The notes: generated by a model from the letters alone, not told the origin. Positions 18,316 to 26,923 are shown, counted from the first letter of the stretch. The stretch is DNA of 64,000 bases from Ensifer sp. IC4062 (GCF_020193575.1 NZ_JADYVD010000046.1:1-64000), one strand, 5' to 3'. Translations and numbers: made by a program.

Positions 18316-18771
18316 TCAGCCCTTCGGCCTAACCGCCTGATACACAGTGCTGGAACCATCCCTTTTGACGGCAAAGACATCATAGGACGCGCGAGGATCG
18401 TCGCCCATGCCCAACGATCCCTCGGGCATTCCAGGTACCGCAAGTCCGGCAATGTCCGGGCGTTCTGCGAGCAATCTGGTGACGGCATCGAGCGGCACGT
18501 GACCTTCCGCGTAGTAGCCGGAGACGACGGCCGTATGGCAGCCCTGCATCTCCGCCGGGATGGCGTAGCGTTCCTCAACCGCGGCAAGGTCACCAGCTTC
18601 CTCGGTGGTGACCGAGAACCCCGCCGCCTTCATTGCTTCGGCCCATGCACGGCAGCAGCCGCAGTTCGGGTCCTTGTAGACGACCATCTTTTCTTTCGCC
18701 GCCCAGGCGGGCCTGGTCAGGGAGATTGATCCAACGGCGGCGACCGAAATCAGGAACTCTCTTCTTCGCAT
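18316..18771 (-). CDS. DUF411 metal-binding protein (CopG-like), exported
   Basis: 151 aa. The N-terminus MRRREFLISVAAVGSISL has a twin-arginine-like motif followed by a signal sequence ending near WAA. The mature protein has the DUF411 signature VVYKDPNCGCCRAWAEAM with its CxCC metal site, MQGCHTAVVSGYYAEGHVP, and GLAVPGMPEGSLGM. Family members occur in copper and silver resistance clusters and bind metal in the periplasm. The start at 18771 follows GGAGAGC. It is divergent from copZ. Confidence 0.88.
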   Translation of the reverse strand: MRRREFLISVAAVGSISLTRPAWAAKEKMVVYKDPNCGCCRAWAEAMKAAGFSVTTEEAGDLAAVEERYAIPAEMQGCHTAVVSGYYAEGHVPLDAVTRLLAERPDIAGLAVPGMPEGSLGMGDDPRASYDVFAVKRDGSSTVYQAVRPKG

Positions 18772-18832
18772 CTTTGCTCTCCATGCACTGAGATGGACGG
18801 ACGATCGTCTGCTATTCTTCCACTCCGGGGTA

Positions 18833-18863
18833 TTGACCTTGCCATCGTTGGAAACACCACATT
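18833..18863 (+). promoter_or_regulatory. CueR/HmrR-type operator/promoter for copZ
   Basis: TTGACC at 18833-18838, a 19-bp spacer containing CCTTGCCATCGTTGG, and a weak -10 CACATT at 18858-18863. The repeat is less perfect than in the sister sites, but the -35, the spacing and the central CCA...TTGG core are kept. Confidence 0.65.
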
Positions 18864-18894
18864 GGGTCATGTCGAAACCCACGAGGAGACCGCG

Positions 18895-19116
18895 ATGTAT
18901 CACCTGAGTATACCCGAAATGACCTGCGGACACTGCGTTAGCGCGGTGGAGAAAGCCGTTAAATCCGTCGATTCCAACGCAGAAGTAGCGGTCAATCTCG
19001 AGGCGAAGACCGCTTCAATCGACTCCCAGGCCGCCTCGGAAGCATTCGTCGCCGCAATCGAAGACGCTGGCTACAAGGCTTCGTTCGCGAAGTCCTGCTG
19101 CAGCCACGTCGCCTGA
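18895..19116 (+). CDS. copZ: CopZ-like heavy-metal-associated (HMA) chaperone
   Basis: 73 aa cytoplasmic copper chaperone with one ferredoxin-like HMA fold. The metal motif is MTCGHCVSAVEKAV (CxxC at residues 11 and 14). An extra Cys pair at the C-terminus (KSCCSHVA) is unusual and could add metal affinity. GAGGAG precedes the ATG. It should pass Cu(I) to the HMA domains of the CopA ATPase nearby. A strong terminator follows, so it is probably monocistronic. Confidence 0.93.
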   Translation: MYHLSIPEMTCGHCVSAVEKAVKSVDSNAEVAVNLEAKTASIDSQAASEAFVAAIEDAGYKASFAKSCCSHVA

Positions 19117-19132
19117 ATCAGCGACAATCGCC

Positions 19133-19160
19133 AACACGCGCCGCCGCAACGGCGCGTGTT
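19133..19160 (+). terminator. Rho-independent-like hairpin after copZ
   Basis: A perfect 11-bp stem AACACGCGCCG/CGGCGCGTGTT with a 6-nt loop, 17 nt after the copZ stop. The downstream T-run is short (GTTGTTGG), so termination may be partial. Confidence 0.75.
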
Positions 19161-19244
19161 GTTGGTCAACAAAGGTGGAAAGCAAGGACACGGTAACAGA
19201 CGACTGCTGCCCTGAGAAGACGGGACGGCTCTGACAGCCTTGTC

Positions 19245-19763
19245 CTACCGAGAATATCCGCGCAACTTGTTGTAGCGGTCGATCTGGCTCGCGCTCAGGA
19301 CCTTCAGCATCTCCAGGTGTGCTGCCAGATGGATGTAACGGAGGTTGGCGCGGCTCGCCTCAATGCGCCGGAGGTGTTCGCGCAGCCCACCATGGTCTAT
19401 AGAGCGCTGGCGGAAAGCGATCTCGAGCGCCTGTTCCCCGGCCACCAAGCTCTTGCCCTCCGCAACCGCTTCGGTGCGCATTCTCTCGAAAATGCTCCGC
19501 GTTCTATCCTCCTGTTCGTCAGTCAAAAGAAGCTCGGTCTTCATTGCCAACACATGTGACGGCCCGGGCATTCCATTCAGCTCGGCGGCCTTCGCCAAAC
19601 CCCAACCTGCTCCAGTCTCCAGCGCGGCAATGTCGTCCGCCGAAAGGCTTTTTACGTCGCGATGCTCCTGTCCGGCATAGTGCGAAGAATGAACGTGTTC
19701 GCCCTCCGCAGCGGCGGTAATCGGAAGCAGCAAAACTGCGAGCACAGGGATAAGCGTTTTCAT
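19245..19763 (-). CDS. Periplasmic Spy/CpxP-like metal-resistance protein
   Basis: 172 aa. The first 19 residues are a signal peptide (MKTLIPVLAVLLLPITAAA). A His-rich stretch follows (EGEHVHSSHYAGQEHRD), then an all-helical body with an LTDEQ-type motif (LLLTDEQEDRTRSIFERM) and a later LSASQIDRYNKLRG, typical of the Spy/CpxP/CnrX LTXXQ group. Probably a periplasmic metal-binding or chaperone protein. It is transcribed away from the Crp/Fnr-type regulator. Confidence 0.78.
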   Translation of the reverse strand: MKTLIPVLAVLLLPITAAAEGEHVHSSHYAGQEHRDVKSLSADDIAALETGAGWGLAKAAELNGMPGPSHVLAMKTELLLTDEQEDRTRSIFERMRTEAVAEGKSLVAGEQALEIAFRQRSIDHGGLREHLRRIEASRANLRYIHLAAHLEMLKVLSASQIDRYNKLRGYSR

Positions 19764-19817
19764 GAGTCACCGTTCACAAGTTCGAGGCCTCGAGCTTGCC
19801 AAACGATTATCGTCCTG

Positions 19818-19837
19818 GACATGATAGCTATCATGTC
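19818..19837. promoter_or_regulatory. 20-bp perfect palindrome over the start of the Crp/Fnr-type gene
   Basis: GACATGATAGCTATCATGTC reads identically on both strands. It contains both candidate ATG codons of the regulator (19821 and 19833). Its position would let a dimeric regulator, possibly the gene product itself, block expression. It does not match the classic Fnr (TTGAT-N4-ATCAA) site. Confidence 0.55.
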
Positions 19838-20396
19838 GGATCAAATTCTCGTCCATCTCCAGCCGAAAGCGGTCGCGCAAAAGTCGCTCGACAAGAATGA
19901 GCACCTCTTTCATCGAGGCGACCCCGTTCATGCGCTGTTTCTCGTAACGGAGGGGTGCGTGAACCTCCTGCGCTATCATGTGGACGGAAGCCCTGCCGTC
20001 TTACAGCGTTCAGGGGCCCCCTCCGTATTGGCGGAGGCGTCGGTGTTTTCGGAACACTATCACTGCGAAGCCGTGGCGGCGGACAAGACGAACATTCTTG
20101 CTGTTCCTATCGGTGTCGTCCGTGACTTGCTGGACAACGAACCTGCCTTTGCCCGGGCTTGGTCACGGCATCTAGCGCATGAGCTTCAGAGTGCCCGGAA
20201 GCGAGCCGAAATCTTATCGTTGCGCGCGGTGGGAGCCAGGCTTGACGCTTGGCTGACGTGGAACGACGGGCAGCTTCCGTCCAGGGGTGAATGGCGCAGG
20301 CTGGCCGAGGAAATCGGCGTATCTCCCGAAGCGCTCTATCGGGAACTGTCCGGGCGTCGGCACCTGGTCCTGCAGGAGGTACGTCGTCGACGTTGA
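19821..20396 (+). CDS. Crp/Fnr-family transcriptional regulator
   Basis: About 191 aa. An N-terminal cNMP-binding-like beta barrel (HLFHRGDPVHALFLVTEGCV, then VLAEASVFSEHYHCEAVA), a long dimer helix and a C-terminal winged helix (RRLAEEIGVSPEALYRELSG). No Cys cluster for an Fe-S centre is visible, so it is not a classical Fnr. Cys and His around SEHYHCEA could bind metal (inference). Start is either 19821 or 19833; both lie in the palindrome. It sits between a metal-binding periplasmic protein and copA. Confidence 0.8.
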   Translation: MIAIMSDQILVHLQPKAVAQKSLDKNEHLFHRGDPVHALFLVTEGCVNLLRYHVDGSPAVLQRSGAPSVLAEASVFSEHYHCEAVAADKTNILAVPIGVVRDLLDNEPAFARAWSRHLAHELQSARKRAEILSLRAVGARLDAWLTWNDGQLPSRGEWRRLAEEIGVSPEALYRELSGRRHLVLQEVRRRR

Positions 20397-20424
20397 AGCC
20401 CTGTAGCAAACGCTCAATTGCCCC

Positions 20425-20455
20425 TTGACCTTACCATTGTTGGAAGGATTATCTG
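20425..20455 (+). promoter_or_regulatory. CueR/HmrR-type operator/promoter for copA
   Basis: TTGACC at 20425-20430, a 19-bp spacer with the repeat CCTTACCATTGTTGGAAGG, then TATCTG at 20450-20455. This is the best match to the rhizobial HmrR site (CCTTCC...GGAAGG) among the four. Confidence 0.85.
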
Positions 20456-20484
20456 ATAGTGCAGTTGTAATGGGAATTGCTCAG

Positions 20485-22965
20485 ATGACTGCATTCACAC
20501 AGATCGAAAAGTCCACTGCCGTCCCGGCCTCCACCGACTTCGGCATCGAGGGAATGACCTGCGCCTCCTGCGTGCGCCGGGTGGAGAAGGCCATCTCGGC
20601 AGTGCCCGGCGTCGCCTCCGCGACCGTCAATCTCGCCACCGAGCGGGCAACCGTGCAATTCACCGGAGCGCCGGACACCAACGGTGTTCTCCTTGCTATC
20701 GAGAAGGCAGGCTACGAACCCAAGGTCGTCACTCGGGCGTTCGGCATCGAAGGCATAACCTGCGCCTCCTGTGTGTCCCGGGTAGAGAAGGCGCTGAGGA
20801 CAGTACCCGGTGTCACCGACGCCTCCGTCAACCTGGCGACCGAGAAGGCCACCGTCCGGTTCGTCTCGGGTGTAGATGTCGCCGCGCTCGAAGCCGCCGT
20901 TAGAAATGCGGGATACGACGTCAGAAGGACGAAGGCTTCCAGCGCAACTGCTGAGCCGGAGGATCGCCGGGAACTGGAAACCCGCAGGCTGAAGCGCCTG
21001 GTGATCCTGTCGGCGTTGCTGACCCTGCCCCTCTTCCTCGTAGAAATGGGCTCCCACTTCCTGCCGGGCGTACACGAATGGATCATGGAGAATATTGGCA
21101 TGCGCCATAACCTCTATATCCAGTTCGCGCTCGCCACCGCTGTCCTGTTCGGGCCCGGCCTGCGGTTCTTCCGGAAGGGCGTGCCGAACCTCCTGCGCTG
21201 GACGCCAGACATGAATTCCCTTGTCGTGCTTGGCACCACCGCCGCCTGGGGCTACTCCGTCGTCGCGACATTCGCATCCGGTCTTCTGCCCTCCGGGACG
21301 GCAAACGTGTACTACGAGGCGGCCGCGGTCATCGTCACGCTGATCCTGCTCGGCCGTTTTCTGGAAGCCCGCGCCAAGGGCCGCACCAGCCAGGCGATCA
21401 AGCGGCTTCTGGGTTTGCAGCCAAAGACCGCTTTCGTTGCGCATGGGGACGAGTTCGTCGAAATCCAGATCGGTGATGTCGTGGTCGGCGACGTCATCAG
21501 GATCAGACCCGGCGAGAAGGTTCCGGTCGACGGCACGGTTCTCGAGGGCAGCTCCTATGTCGACGAATCCATGATCACCGGAGAGCCTGTGCCAGTCCAG
21601 AAAGCTGCCGGAAGCGAGGTCGTCGGCGGCACGATCAACAAGAACGGCTCGTTCACGTTCAGGGCGACCAAGGTCGGCGGCGATACCCTGCTCGCACAGA
21701 TCATCAAGATGGTCGAGGCGGCACAGGGTTCGAAACTGCCAATCCAGGCGCTGGTCGACAAGGTGACCGGCTGGTTCGTTCCCGCCGTCATCCTGGCCAC
21801 CATCCTGACCTTCGCCGCCTGGTACGTCTTCGGTCCCTCGCCAGCGCTGACTTTCGCGCTCGTTAACGCCGTCGCCGTTTTGATAATCGCCTGTCCCTGC
21901 GCCATGGGTCTCGCGACCCCGACCTCGATCATCGTCGGCACGGGACGCGCTGCCGAGCTCGGCATCCTCTTCCGCAAGGGCGAGGCGCTGCAGAGCCTGC
22001 GAGAGGCCGATGTGATCGCGCTCGACAAGACCGGAACCCTGACGAAAGGACGTCCCGAGCTGACGGACATCGTTCCGGCCGATGGATTCAAAGCCGACGA
22101 GGTGTTGTCCTTCGTCGCCAGCCTTGAAGCTCTTTCGGAGCATCCAATCGCGGAAGCAATCGTGTCGGCGGCAAAGTCCAAGGGCATCGCCTTGGTACCT
22201 GCGACCGAGTTCGAAGCAACACCCGGTTTCGGTGTCCGCGGAATCGTATCCGGCCTGCCTGTACTGGTTGGCGCGGATCGTGCGTTCAGCGGGATCGGGG
22301 TTGATGTGAGCCCGTTTGTCGTGGAGGCCGAACGCCTTGGCAACAGCGGGAAGTCACCGCTCTATGCGGCCATCGACGGGCGGCTCGCGGCGATCATCGC
22401 GGTCTCCGATCCGATCAAGGACACGACGCCGCAAGCCATCAAGGCCCTGCATGACCTCGGCCTCAAGGTCGCGATGGTCACCGGAGACAACCGCCGCACA
22501 GCCGAGGCCATAGCCAAGCAACTTGGCATCGACGAAGTCGTTGCCGAAGTCCTGCCGGATGGCAAGGTCGACGCGGTGAAGAGGCTGCGCGAGGGCGGAC
22601 GCAACGTCGCATTCATCGGCGACGGGATCAACGATGCGCCCGCGCTGACTGAAGCCGACGTCGGCATCGCGGTCGGCACTGGCACCGACATCGCAATCGA
22701 GAGCGCAGACGTTGTTCTGATGTCCGGCGACTTGATCGGTGTGCCTAAGGCGATCGCCCTCAGCAAGGCGACAATCCGCAACATCAAGCAGAACCTGTTC
22801 TGGGCGTTCGCCTACAACGTCAGCCTGGTTCCGGTCGCCGCGGGCGTTCTCTACCCGCTGAACGGCGCGCTGCTCTCGCCGATTCTCGCGGCGGCCGCGA
22901 TGGCGATGTCGAGCGTCTTCGTTCTTGGCAACGCCCTGCGGCTGCGGTCGGTCAACCCCGCCTGA
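20485..22965 (+). CDS. copA: Cu(I)-exporting P1B-type ATPase
   Basis: 826 aa. Two N-terminal HMA domains with Cys26/Cys29 (MTCASC) and Cys93/Cys96 (ITCASC), eight predicted membrane helices, the membrane metal site CPC at 470-472, the phosphorylated Asp514 in DKTGT, an SEHPIAEAI motif with the HP pair, and GDGINDAPAL for Mg binding. It pumps Cu(I), or Ag(I), from cytoplasm to periplasm. I take ATG 20485, which follows GGGA; ATG 20470 is possible. The CueR gene follows 53 bp later. In rhizobia this protein is also called ActP. Confidence 0.97.
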   Translation: MTAFTQIEKSTAVPASTDFGIEGMTCASCVRRVEKAISAVPGVASATVNLATERATVQFTGAPDTNGVLLAIEKAGYEPKVVTRAFGIEGITCASCVSRVEKALRTVPGVTDASVNLATEKATVRFVSGVDVAALEAAVRNAGYDVRRTKASSATAEPEDRRELETRRLKRLVILSALLTLPLFLVEMGSHFLPGVHEWIMENIGMRHNLYIQFALATAVLFGPGLRFFRKGVPNLLRWTPDMNSLVVLGTTAAWGYSVVATFASGLLPSGTANVYYEAAAVIVTLILLGRFLEARAKGRTSQAIKRLLGLQPKTAFVAHGDEFVEIQIGDVVVGDVIRIRPGEKVPVDGTVLEGSSYVDESMITGEPVPVQKAAGSEVVGGTINKNGSFTFRATKVGGDTLLAQIIKMVEAAQGSKLPIQALVDKVTGWFVPAVILATILTFAAWYVFGPSPALTFALVNAVAVLIIACPCAMGLATPTSIIVGTGRAAELGILFRKGEALQSLREADVIALDKTGTLTKGRPELTDIVPADGFKADEVLSFVASLEALSEHPIAEAIVSAAKSKGIALVPATEFEATPGFGVRGIVSGLPVLVGADRAFSGIGVDVSPFVVEAERLGNSGKSPLYAAIDGRLAAIIAVSDPIKDTTPQAIKALHDLGLKVAMVTGDNRRTAEAIAKQLGIDEVVAEVLPDGKVDAVKRLREGGRNVAFIGDGINDAPALTEADVGIAVGTGTDIAIESADVVLMSGDLIGVPKAIALSKATIRNIKQNLFWAFAYNVSLVPVAAGVLYPLNGALLSPILAAAAMAMSSVFVLGNALRLRSVNPA

Positions 22966-22975
22966 GGACACTCAA

Positions 22976-22998
22976 GGCGTCCGGCTTCGCCGGACGCC
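22976..22998 (+). terminator. Intercistronic hairpin between copA and cueR
   Basis: A 10-bp perfect stem GGCGTCCGGC/GCCGGACGCC with a TTC loop, lying in the 53-bp gap between the two genes and not followed by a T-run. Likely an mRNA-stability or partial-attenuation element that lowers regulator output relative to the pump. Confidence 0.55.
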
Positions 22999-23018
22999 CG
23001 AATCGAAAGGATGAACAC

Positions 23019-23459
23019 ATGAACATCGGAGAACTTTCCAAGGCGAGCGGCGTCTCGTCGAAAATGATCCGCTACTACGAACAGATCGGGCTGACCCGCC
23101 CTGCTCTTCGGACCGTTTCCAGCTACCGGGTTTACGGCGTCAAAGACGTCCATACGCTGCAGTTCGTGCGCCGCGCCCGCGATCTCGGCTTCTCGGTCAA
23201 GCAGATAAAGGAACTGCTTGCGCTTTGGGGCGACCGGTCCAGGAACAGCGCGGACGTCAAGGCAGTGGCGCTGGAACACATTGCCGAACTGGAGAGCAAG
23301 ATTGCGGCGATCGAGGAAATGACGAAGACGCTGAAGCATCTCGCAAGCCACTGCCAAGGGGACGATCGGCCGGAATGCCCGATTATCGAAGAGATCGCCA
23401 AGGTGGCCGATGGCAAGAGCCCGAGAGTCAATGCTCGTTTCGGTCTGAGCGCTCTGTGA
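23019..23459 (+). CDS. cueR: CueR/HmrR copper-responsive MerR-family activator
   Basis: 146 aa. Winged helix at 1-70 (MNIGELSKASGVSSKMIRYY), dimer helix, then the metal loop HCQGDDRPECPII. Cys112, Cys120 and Ser77 fall at exactly the positions of E. coli CueR, which senses Cu(I), Ag(I) and Au(I). AAAGG lies upstream. Expected to activate the four 19-bp-spacer promoters in this window by DNA distortion. It is cotranscribed with copA, which gives positive feedback. Confidence 0.95.
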   Translation: MNIGELSKASGVSSKMIRYYEQIGLTRPALRTVSSYRVYGVKDVHTLQFVRRARDLGFSVKQIKELLALWGDRSRNSADVKAVALEHIAELESKIAAIEEMTKTLKHLASHCQGDDRPECPIIEEIAKVADGKSPRVNARFGLSAL

Positions 23460-23476
23460 CGCGCCGGAATCGGGGC

Positions 23477-23496
23477 ACCCCTTCTTCGCGAGGGGT
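23477..23496. terminator. Possible bidirectional terminator
   Basis: Stem ACCCCT/AGGGGT with an 8-nt loop between the converging ends of cueR and the acyltransferase gene. Short and without a clear T-run, so tentative. Confidence 0.35.
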
Positions 23497-24707
23497 CATT
23501 TCGGAGTGAGGACACGGTCTCTAAGTAGGAGGAACGTTCTCTCTACACAAAACCATAGCATGGTCGCGGCCGCGAAACTGGTCGCCACGTACACCGCGAA
23601 GCCGAAAGCGCCCTGAAGGTTCCCTTCGCCAAAGACAAGCCTGTCGACGTGGAAAACCGACTTGTGAGTGAGATAGAGGCTATAGGACAAGGTGGCGACG
23701 GTCGCAGCGCCCCGAAGCGGCCACCGTCCCAGAACATGCTCCATGTCGAGCATAGCGCCAAGAATCAGAGCAATCCCGATCGAGATGAGCGGGAATCCGG
23801 CGACGGAACCGAACTGCGCCTGAAAGACGAGGAAGAGATTCGTTCCCGCGAGCGGGCCGCGAATCGAGAACAGCACGAGTGCGGCGGCGACCAAGGCGAA
23901 GCCGGTCGGCAATGCGATTCGCGGAGGCGCGTATCGCTTGCAGAGTTCCGGTTTGAAAAATCTCGCCGCGGCAAGGATCACGCCGAACATGAGGCCGTCC
24001 AGGCGGGTGTAGGTCGGGTAGTACACGTCCCTGAGATATACCGCGAAGGCATCCCTCAGCTTGTCGGCCGCGACGAGGACGCCGACCTGGCTTTCCCAGA
24101 TCGTATAACGGAGGATCATCCCCCCGGCCACCATCGCCCCTGCGATCAGAAGCGTCGACCCCATGCTGGTCCGGCGATGCAGGAGCAACACGAGCAGCGG
24201 CAGAACCAGGTAGAAATGCTCCTCGACGCAAAGCGACCATGCCTGCGAAAAGGCTCGGCCGACGCGGGGATCGAAGTCGAAATTCACCGTGAAGGTCGCG
24301 AAGCTCCAGACGGATTGCATCGTCGGAGCGTCCCAAATGACGGGGAAGATGGCATAAAGGCTGAGGACAACGAAAAACGCCGGGAAGATGCGGAAGGCGC
24401 GGCGGAGATAGAAGGATTTCAGGTCTACGCCTCCAGTCCGCGACACTTCCTTGAAGAGTTGAGTTCCAATCAGGAAACCGCTCAGCACGAAGAAGACATC
24501 GACGCCCAGCCACGCATAGGTACGGACGCCGACCAGAAAGGGCGGGGTCGCCTCGACGGGGAGGTGCACGAGCATGACGAGCAGGATCGCCAATGACCGT
24601 AGAACATCAGGACCAACCGCCCTGGATTGAACCTTCTCCACGGTTCCAGCCGAGAGACGTTGCGCTGCTGGGAAATACGCAGAATTTGAAGCGACAGTAG
24701 TGTTCAC
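23496..24707 (-). CDS. Acyltransferase 3 family membrane protein
   Basis: 403 aa with about ten membrane helices. Family motifs are PDVLRSLAILLVMLVHLPVE (with the catalytic-type His), YAWLGVDVFFVLSGFLIGTQ, FYLRRAFRIFPAFFVVLSLY and SLCVEEHFYLVLPLLVLL. These enzymes O-acylate surface polysaccharides, Nod factors (NodX-like) or other glycans. The target here is unknown. It converges with cueR and has no visible link to copper. Confidence 0.88.
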   Translation of the reverse strand: MNTTVASNSAYFPAAQRLSAGTVEKVQSRAVGPDVLRSLAILLVMLVHLPVEATPPFLVGVRTYAWLGVDVFFVLSGFLIGTQLFKEVSRTGGVDLKSFYLRRAFRIFPAFFVVLSLYAIFPVIWDAPTMQSVWSFATFTVNFDFDPRVGRAFSQAWSLCVEEHFYLVLPLLVLLLHRRTSMGSTLLIAGAMVAGGMILRYTIWESQVGVLVAADKLRDAFAVYLRDVYYPTYTRLDGLMFGVILAAARFFKPELCKRYAPPRIALPTGFALVAAALVLFSIRGPLAGTNLFLVFQAQFGSVAGFPLISIGIALILGAMLDMEHVLGRWPLRGAATVATLSYSLYLTHKSVFHVDRLVFGEGNLQGAFGFAVYVATSFAAATMLWFCVERTFLLLRDRVLTPK

Positions 24708-24916
24708 TGTGACGATCCGCGGCTGAGCCAGAAGGGATTTGGCACGCCTAAGTAGGTGCCAGGAACAGTTGTAGCTGTCTTTTTTCAGATCGAAATAGGC
24801 CGTTTCAGGTCGACAAAATTAACCTAAATATTTCGTAAACTCTGAGGTGTTGCAAAAACTCCCGATAGAACGTCGGGCCACGGGACCGGATGCTAAGATG
24901 GCGGAGACGAAGAGAA

Positions 24917-25096
24917 ATGGCCGAGGGAAACGACTATCCTGGCATGCCGCGCTGGGTAAAAATCTCCGGGCTCGTAGTTGCTTTGCTGATATTACTGGCG
25001 GCGATGATCGTCGTCATCGATATCGGCGGTCCCCACGGCCCAGGCCGCCACATGTCACCCGACAGCGAAATGCCGCCAGCAGGTGACCGCCCATGA
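24917..25096 (+). CDS. Small single-helix membrane protein
   Basis: 59 aa. One hydrophobic helix (ISGLVVALLILLAAMIVVID) follows a short cytoplasmic start MAEGNDYPGMPRWVK. The C-terminal tail is rich in His, Gly, Met and Pro (GGPHGPGRHMSPDSEMPP), suggestive of metal contact. GGAGACGAAGAG precedes the ATG. Its stop overlaps the start of the next gene (ATGA), so the two are coupled. Confidence 0.7.
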   Translation: MAEGNDYPGMPRWVKISGLVVALLILLAAMIVVIDIGGPHGPGRHMSPDSEMPPAGDRP

Positions 25097-25605
25097 CGAT
25101 GCCTCCTGCCCTCCGCAAGTTCACCCTCGTCGTCCACGTCATCTCCTCCGTCAGCTCGCTCGGCGCGGTGGCGTGCTTCCTTGCGCTCGGACTCGTCGGC
25201 CTGGGCAGCGTGGACGCTCAGACGGCCCGAAGCCTCTATATCGCGATGGACGCGGTTGCGCGGATCGTCATTGTTCCGCTGGTTTTGGCGTCGCTCCTAA
25301 CCGGTCTCGTCCAGGCACTCGGAACTGTCTGGGGCCTGTTCCGCCACTACTGGGTGCTCGCGAAATTCCTGCTGACCGTGCTGACCGCCGTCGTCCTGCT
25401 GCTGCAGTTGGACCTGGTAGGCTATGTCGCGGCGGCTGCTGCGAAAAAAGCCGATCTTCTCGGTTTGAGAAGCTCACTCGTGTTCCACGCCGCTGGCGGC
25501 ATAGTCGTGCTGATCACGACGACGGTGCTTTCGATCTACAAGCCGCGCGGATTGACGCGCTACGGCTGGCGCAAACAGCACGGCCAACTCGCCAATCGAC
25601 CGTAG
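25093..25605 (+). CDS. Four-helix membrane protein (DUF2269-like)
   Basis: 170 aa with four predicted membrane helices. The start MTMPPALRKFTLVVHVISSV and the segments ARIVIVPLVLASLLTGLVQA and LFRHYWVLAKFLLTVLTAVV resemble DUF2269-type proteins, which carry conserved His that may bind heme or metal. It overlaps the small His/Met-tailed protein gene by 4 bp. Probably works with it at the inner membrane; function unknown. Confidence 0.7.
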   Translation: MTMPPALRKFTLVVHVISSVSSLGAVACFLALGLVGLGSVDAQTARSLYIAMDAVARIVIVPLVLASLLTGLVQALGTVWGLFRHYWVLAKFLLTVLTAVVLLLQLDLVGYVAAAAAKKADLLGLRSSLVFHAAGGIVVLITTTVLSIYKPRGLTRYGWRKQHGQLANRP

Positions 25606-25620
25606 CTCCCAATATATCGG

Positions 25621-26187
25621 CTAATCGGCCCGCGCTCGAAATTCGGCATGGCAGGAGGTACAGGTCTGAAGCATGAGATGGAACGCATGCTCGGCGGGCA
25701 TGGACCTGACATCCCGGTCCGCGTTCGCTTTCCTGGCAAGCGGTCCGCCCATCATCGTGTCTCCAGCTTGCATGCGCATCTGAGGGCCTAGAACATCCGG
25801 ATTGCGGTCCGCCGCTGACGAGAGCGCGGAAGCATAGACGCCAAGGTCGGCGGCCAGCTTGTCGAACTTCTGCCGTTCGGGTCCGATACTGGCGCTGGCC
25901 TTTGAACCGGGTGCGGCGATGGACCTGTCGAAGAGCGACGACAGCCTTTCCCCTGAATGAGACCCGATCGTTTCAGCGGCGTCCTTGAACGCCTTCGCGT
26001 TATATGGAGACGACCCTTTGAACATGGCGTCGATGGTTTTGGCGGCATTCGCCATCGCTTTCATGTCCTGCTGTCTTTGCTGAACGATAATGTCGGGTTC
26101 AGACGCCGGTGCCGACGCCGCAGAGAACGCCAGAACCGTCACCCCTGCGAGAATCAGGCCGAATGCTTTCATTTTCTTCGGTCCCAT
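25621..26187 (-). CDS. Cytochrome c' / c-556 family protein
   Basis: 188 aa. A signal peptide occupies the first 28 residues (LILAGVTVLAFSAASAPA). A four-helix body follows, with the heme attachment motif CTSCH near the C-terminus (MLQTCTSCHAEFRARAD), the arrangement of class II cytochromes c. Periplasmic; family members bind NO or act in electron transfer. AGGGG precedes the ATG at 26187. It lies in the copper island and converges with the DUF2269-like gene. Confidence 0.88.
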   Translation of the reverse strand: MGPKKMKAFGLILAGVTVLAFSAASAPASEPDIIVQQRQQDMKAMANAAKTIDAMFKGSSPYNAKAFKDAAETIGSHSGERLSSLFDRSIAAPGSKASASIGPERQKFDKLAADLGVYASALSSAADRNPDVLGPQMRMQAGDTMMGGPLARKANADRDVRSMPAEHAFHLMLQTCTSCHAEFRARAD

Positions 26188-26455
26188 TCATCTACCCCTT
26201 CCACAATATTCGTCGGTGGTTGCGGCCGCGCAGGTGCCTGGACGGGTCGAGCGAGATCACGCGAGATTGTTCGTTTTGGGGCGCAGTTCGAACCGATGCA
26301 CATCGAACAAATCTCCGAAGACAGCGCAAAGAAATCGAGAAGATGGACTCGATTTCAAGCGAGACCGGCGAATGACGATTGAGGCTCCACAAATACCACG
26401 TTCACTGAAGCACGCTGTTTAACTCGGCAGTCTCCCTTTGAAGGACCCGGAGGGC
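26188..26455. other. Intergenic stretch, no gene seen
   Basis: Between the cytochrome c' start and the DUF305 stop. I see no coding frame with a family match and no clear promoter motif. Confidence 0.3.
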
Positions 26456-26878
26456 TCACTTGGCGTGCTCTTTGACCCAGTTGGTCATCTCCTCGATTTC
26501 CTTCTTCTGCGCTTCGATGATCTTCTCGGCCATCGACTTCGCCTGCTGATCGTCGCCGTATTTCAGCTCGACCTCGGACATGTTGATAGCGGCCGTGTGG
26601 TGGGCGATCATGCCGCAGACGAAGGCGACGTCCGGGTCCTTAGCCATCATGCCCTGCATCATGGCAGGTTCCGTCTCCCGCATACCTTCCATCATGGCCT
26701 TTTGGTGTTCGGCCATCTGGCCCATATCTCCACTCGGCATCTGCATCGTGCCGCTCGCGGCCGTTTCGGATTTGCAGGCTTCAGGCATCGTCATTTGTGC
26801 GGACGCCACGGTCGCAGCAGCCAAGCTGATAGTCGGGACGGCCGCAGCGGCGTCCGCGATCTTGAGGATCGTTTTCAT
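26456..26878 (-). CDS. DUF305 (CopM-like) periplasmic copper-binding protein
   Basis: 140 aa. A signal peptide ends near residue 27 (TISLAAATVASA). The mature protein is very rich in Met and His: MQMPSGDMGQMAEHQKAMME and CGMIAHHTAAINMSEVEL. MIxHHxxAixM is the DUF305 core, in a ferritin-like helical fold. Family members such as CopM bind Cu(I) outside the cytoplasm. It is followed upstream on the same strand by a Cys/His-rich small protein gene. Confidence 0.9.
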   Translation of the reverse strand: MKTILKIADAAAAVPTISLAAATVASAQMTMPEACKSETAASGTMQMPSGDMGQMAEHQKAMMEGMRETEPAMMQGMMAKDPDVAFVCGMIAHHTAAINMSEVELKYGDDQQAKSMAEKIIEAQKKEIEEMTNWVKEHAK

Positions 26879-26923
26879 CTCATTCTCCTGTCATCAAGGA
26901 TTGAACTTGCCGGCGATGTTGGA

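Noticed and set aside
20449..22143. 564-codon minus-strand frame opposite copA
   Set aside because: A shadow of the copA gene; its residues show no domain and its composition mirrors the sense codons.
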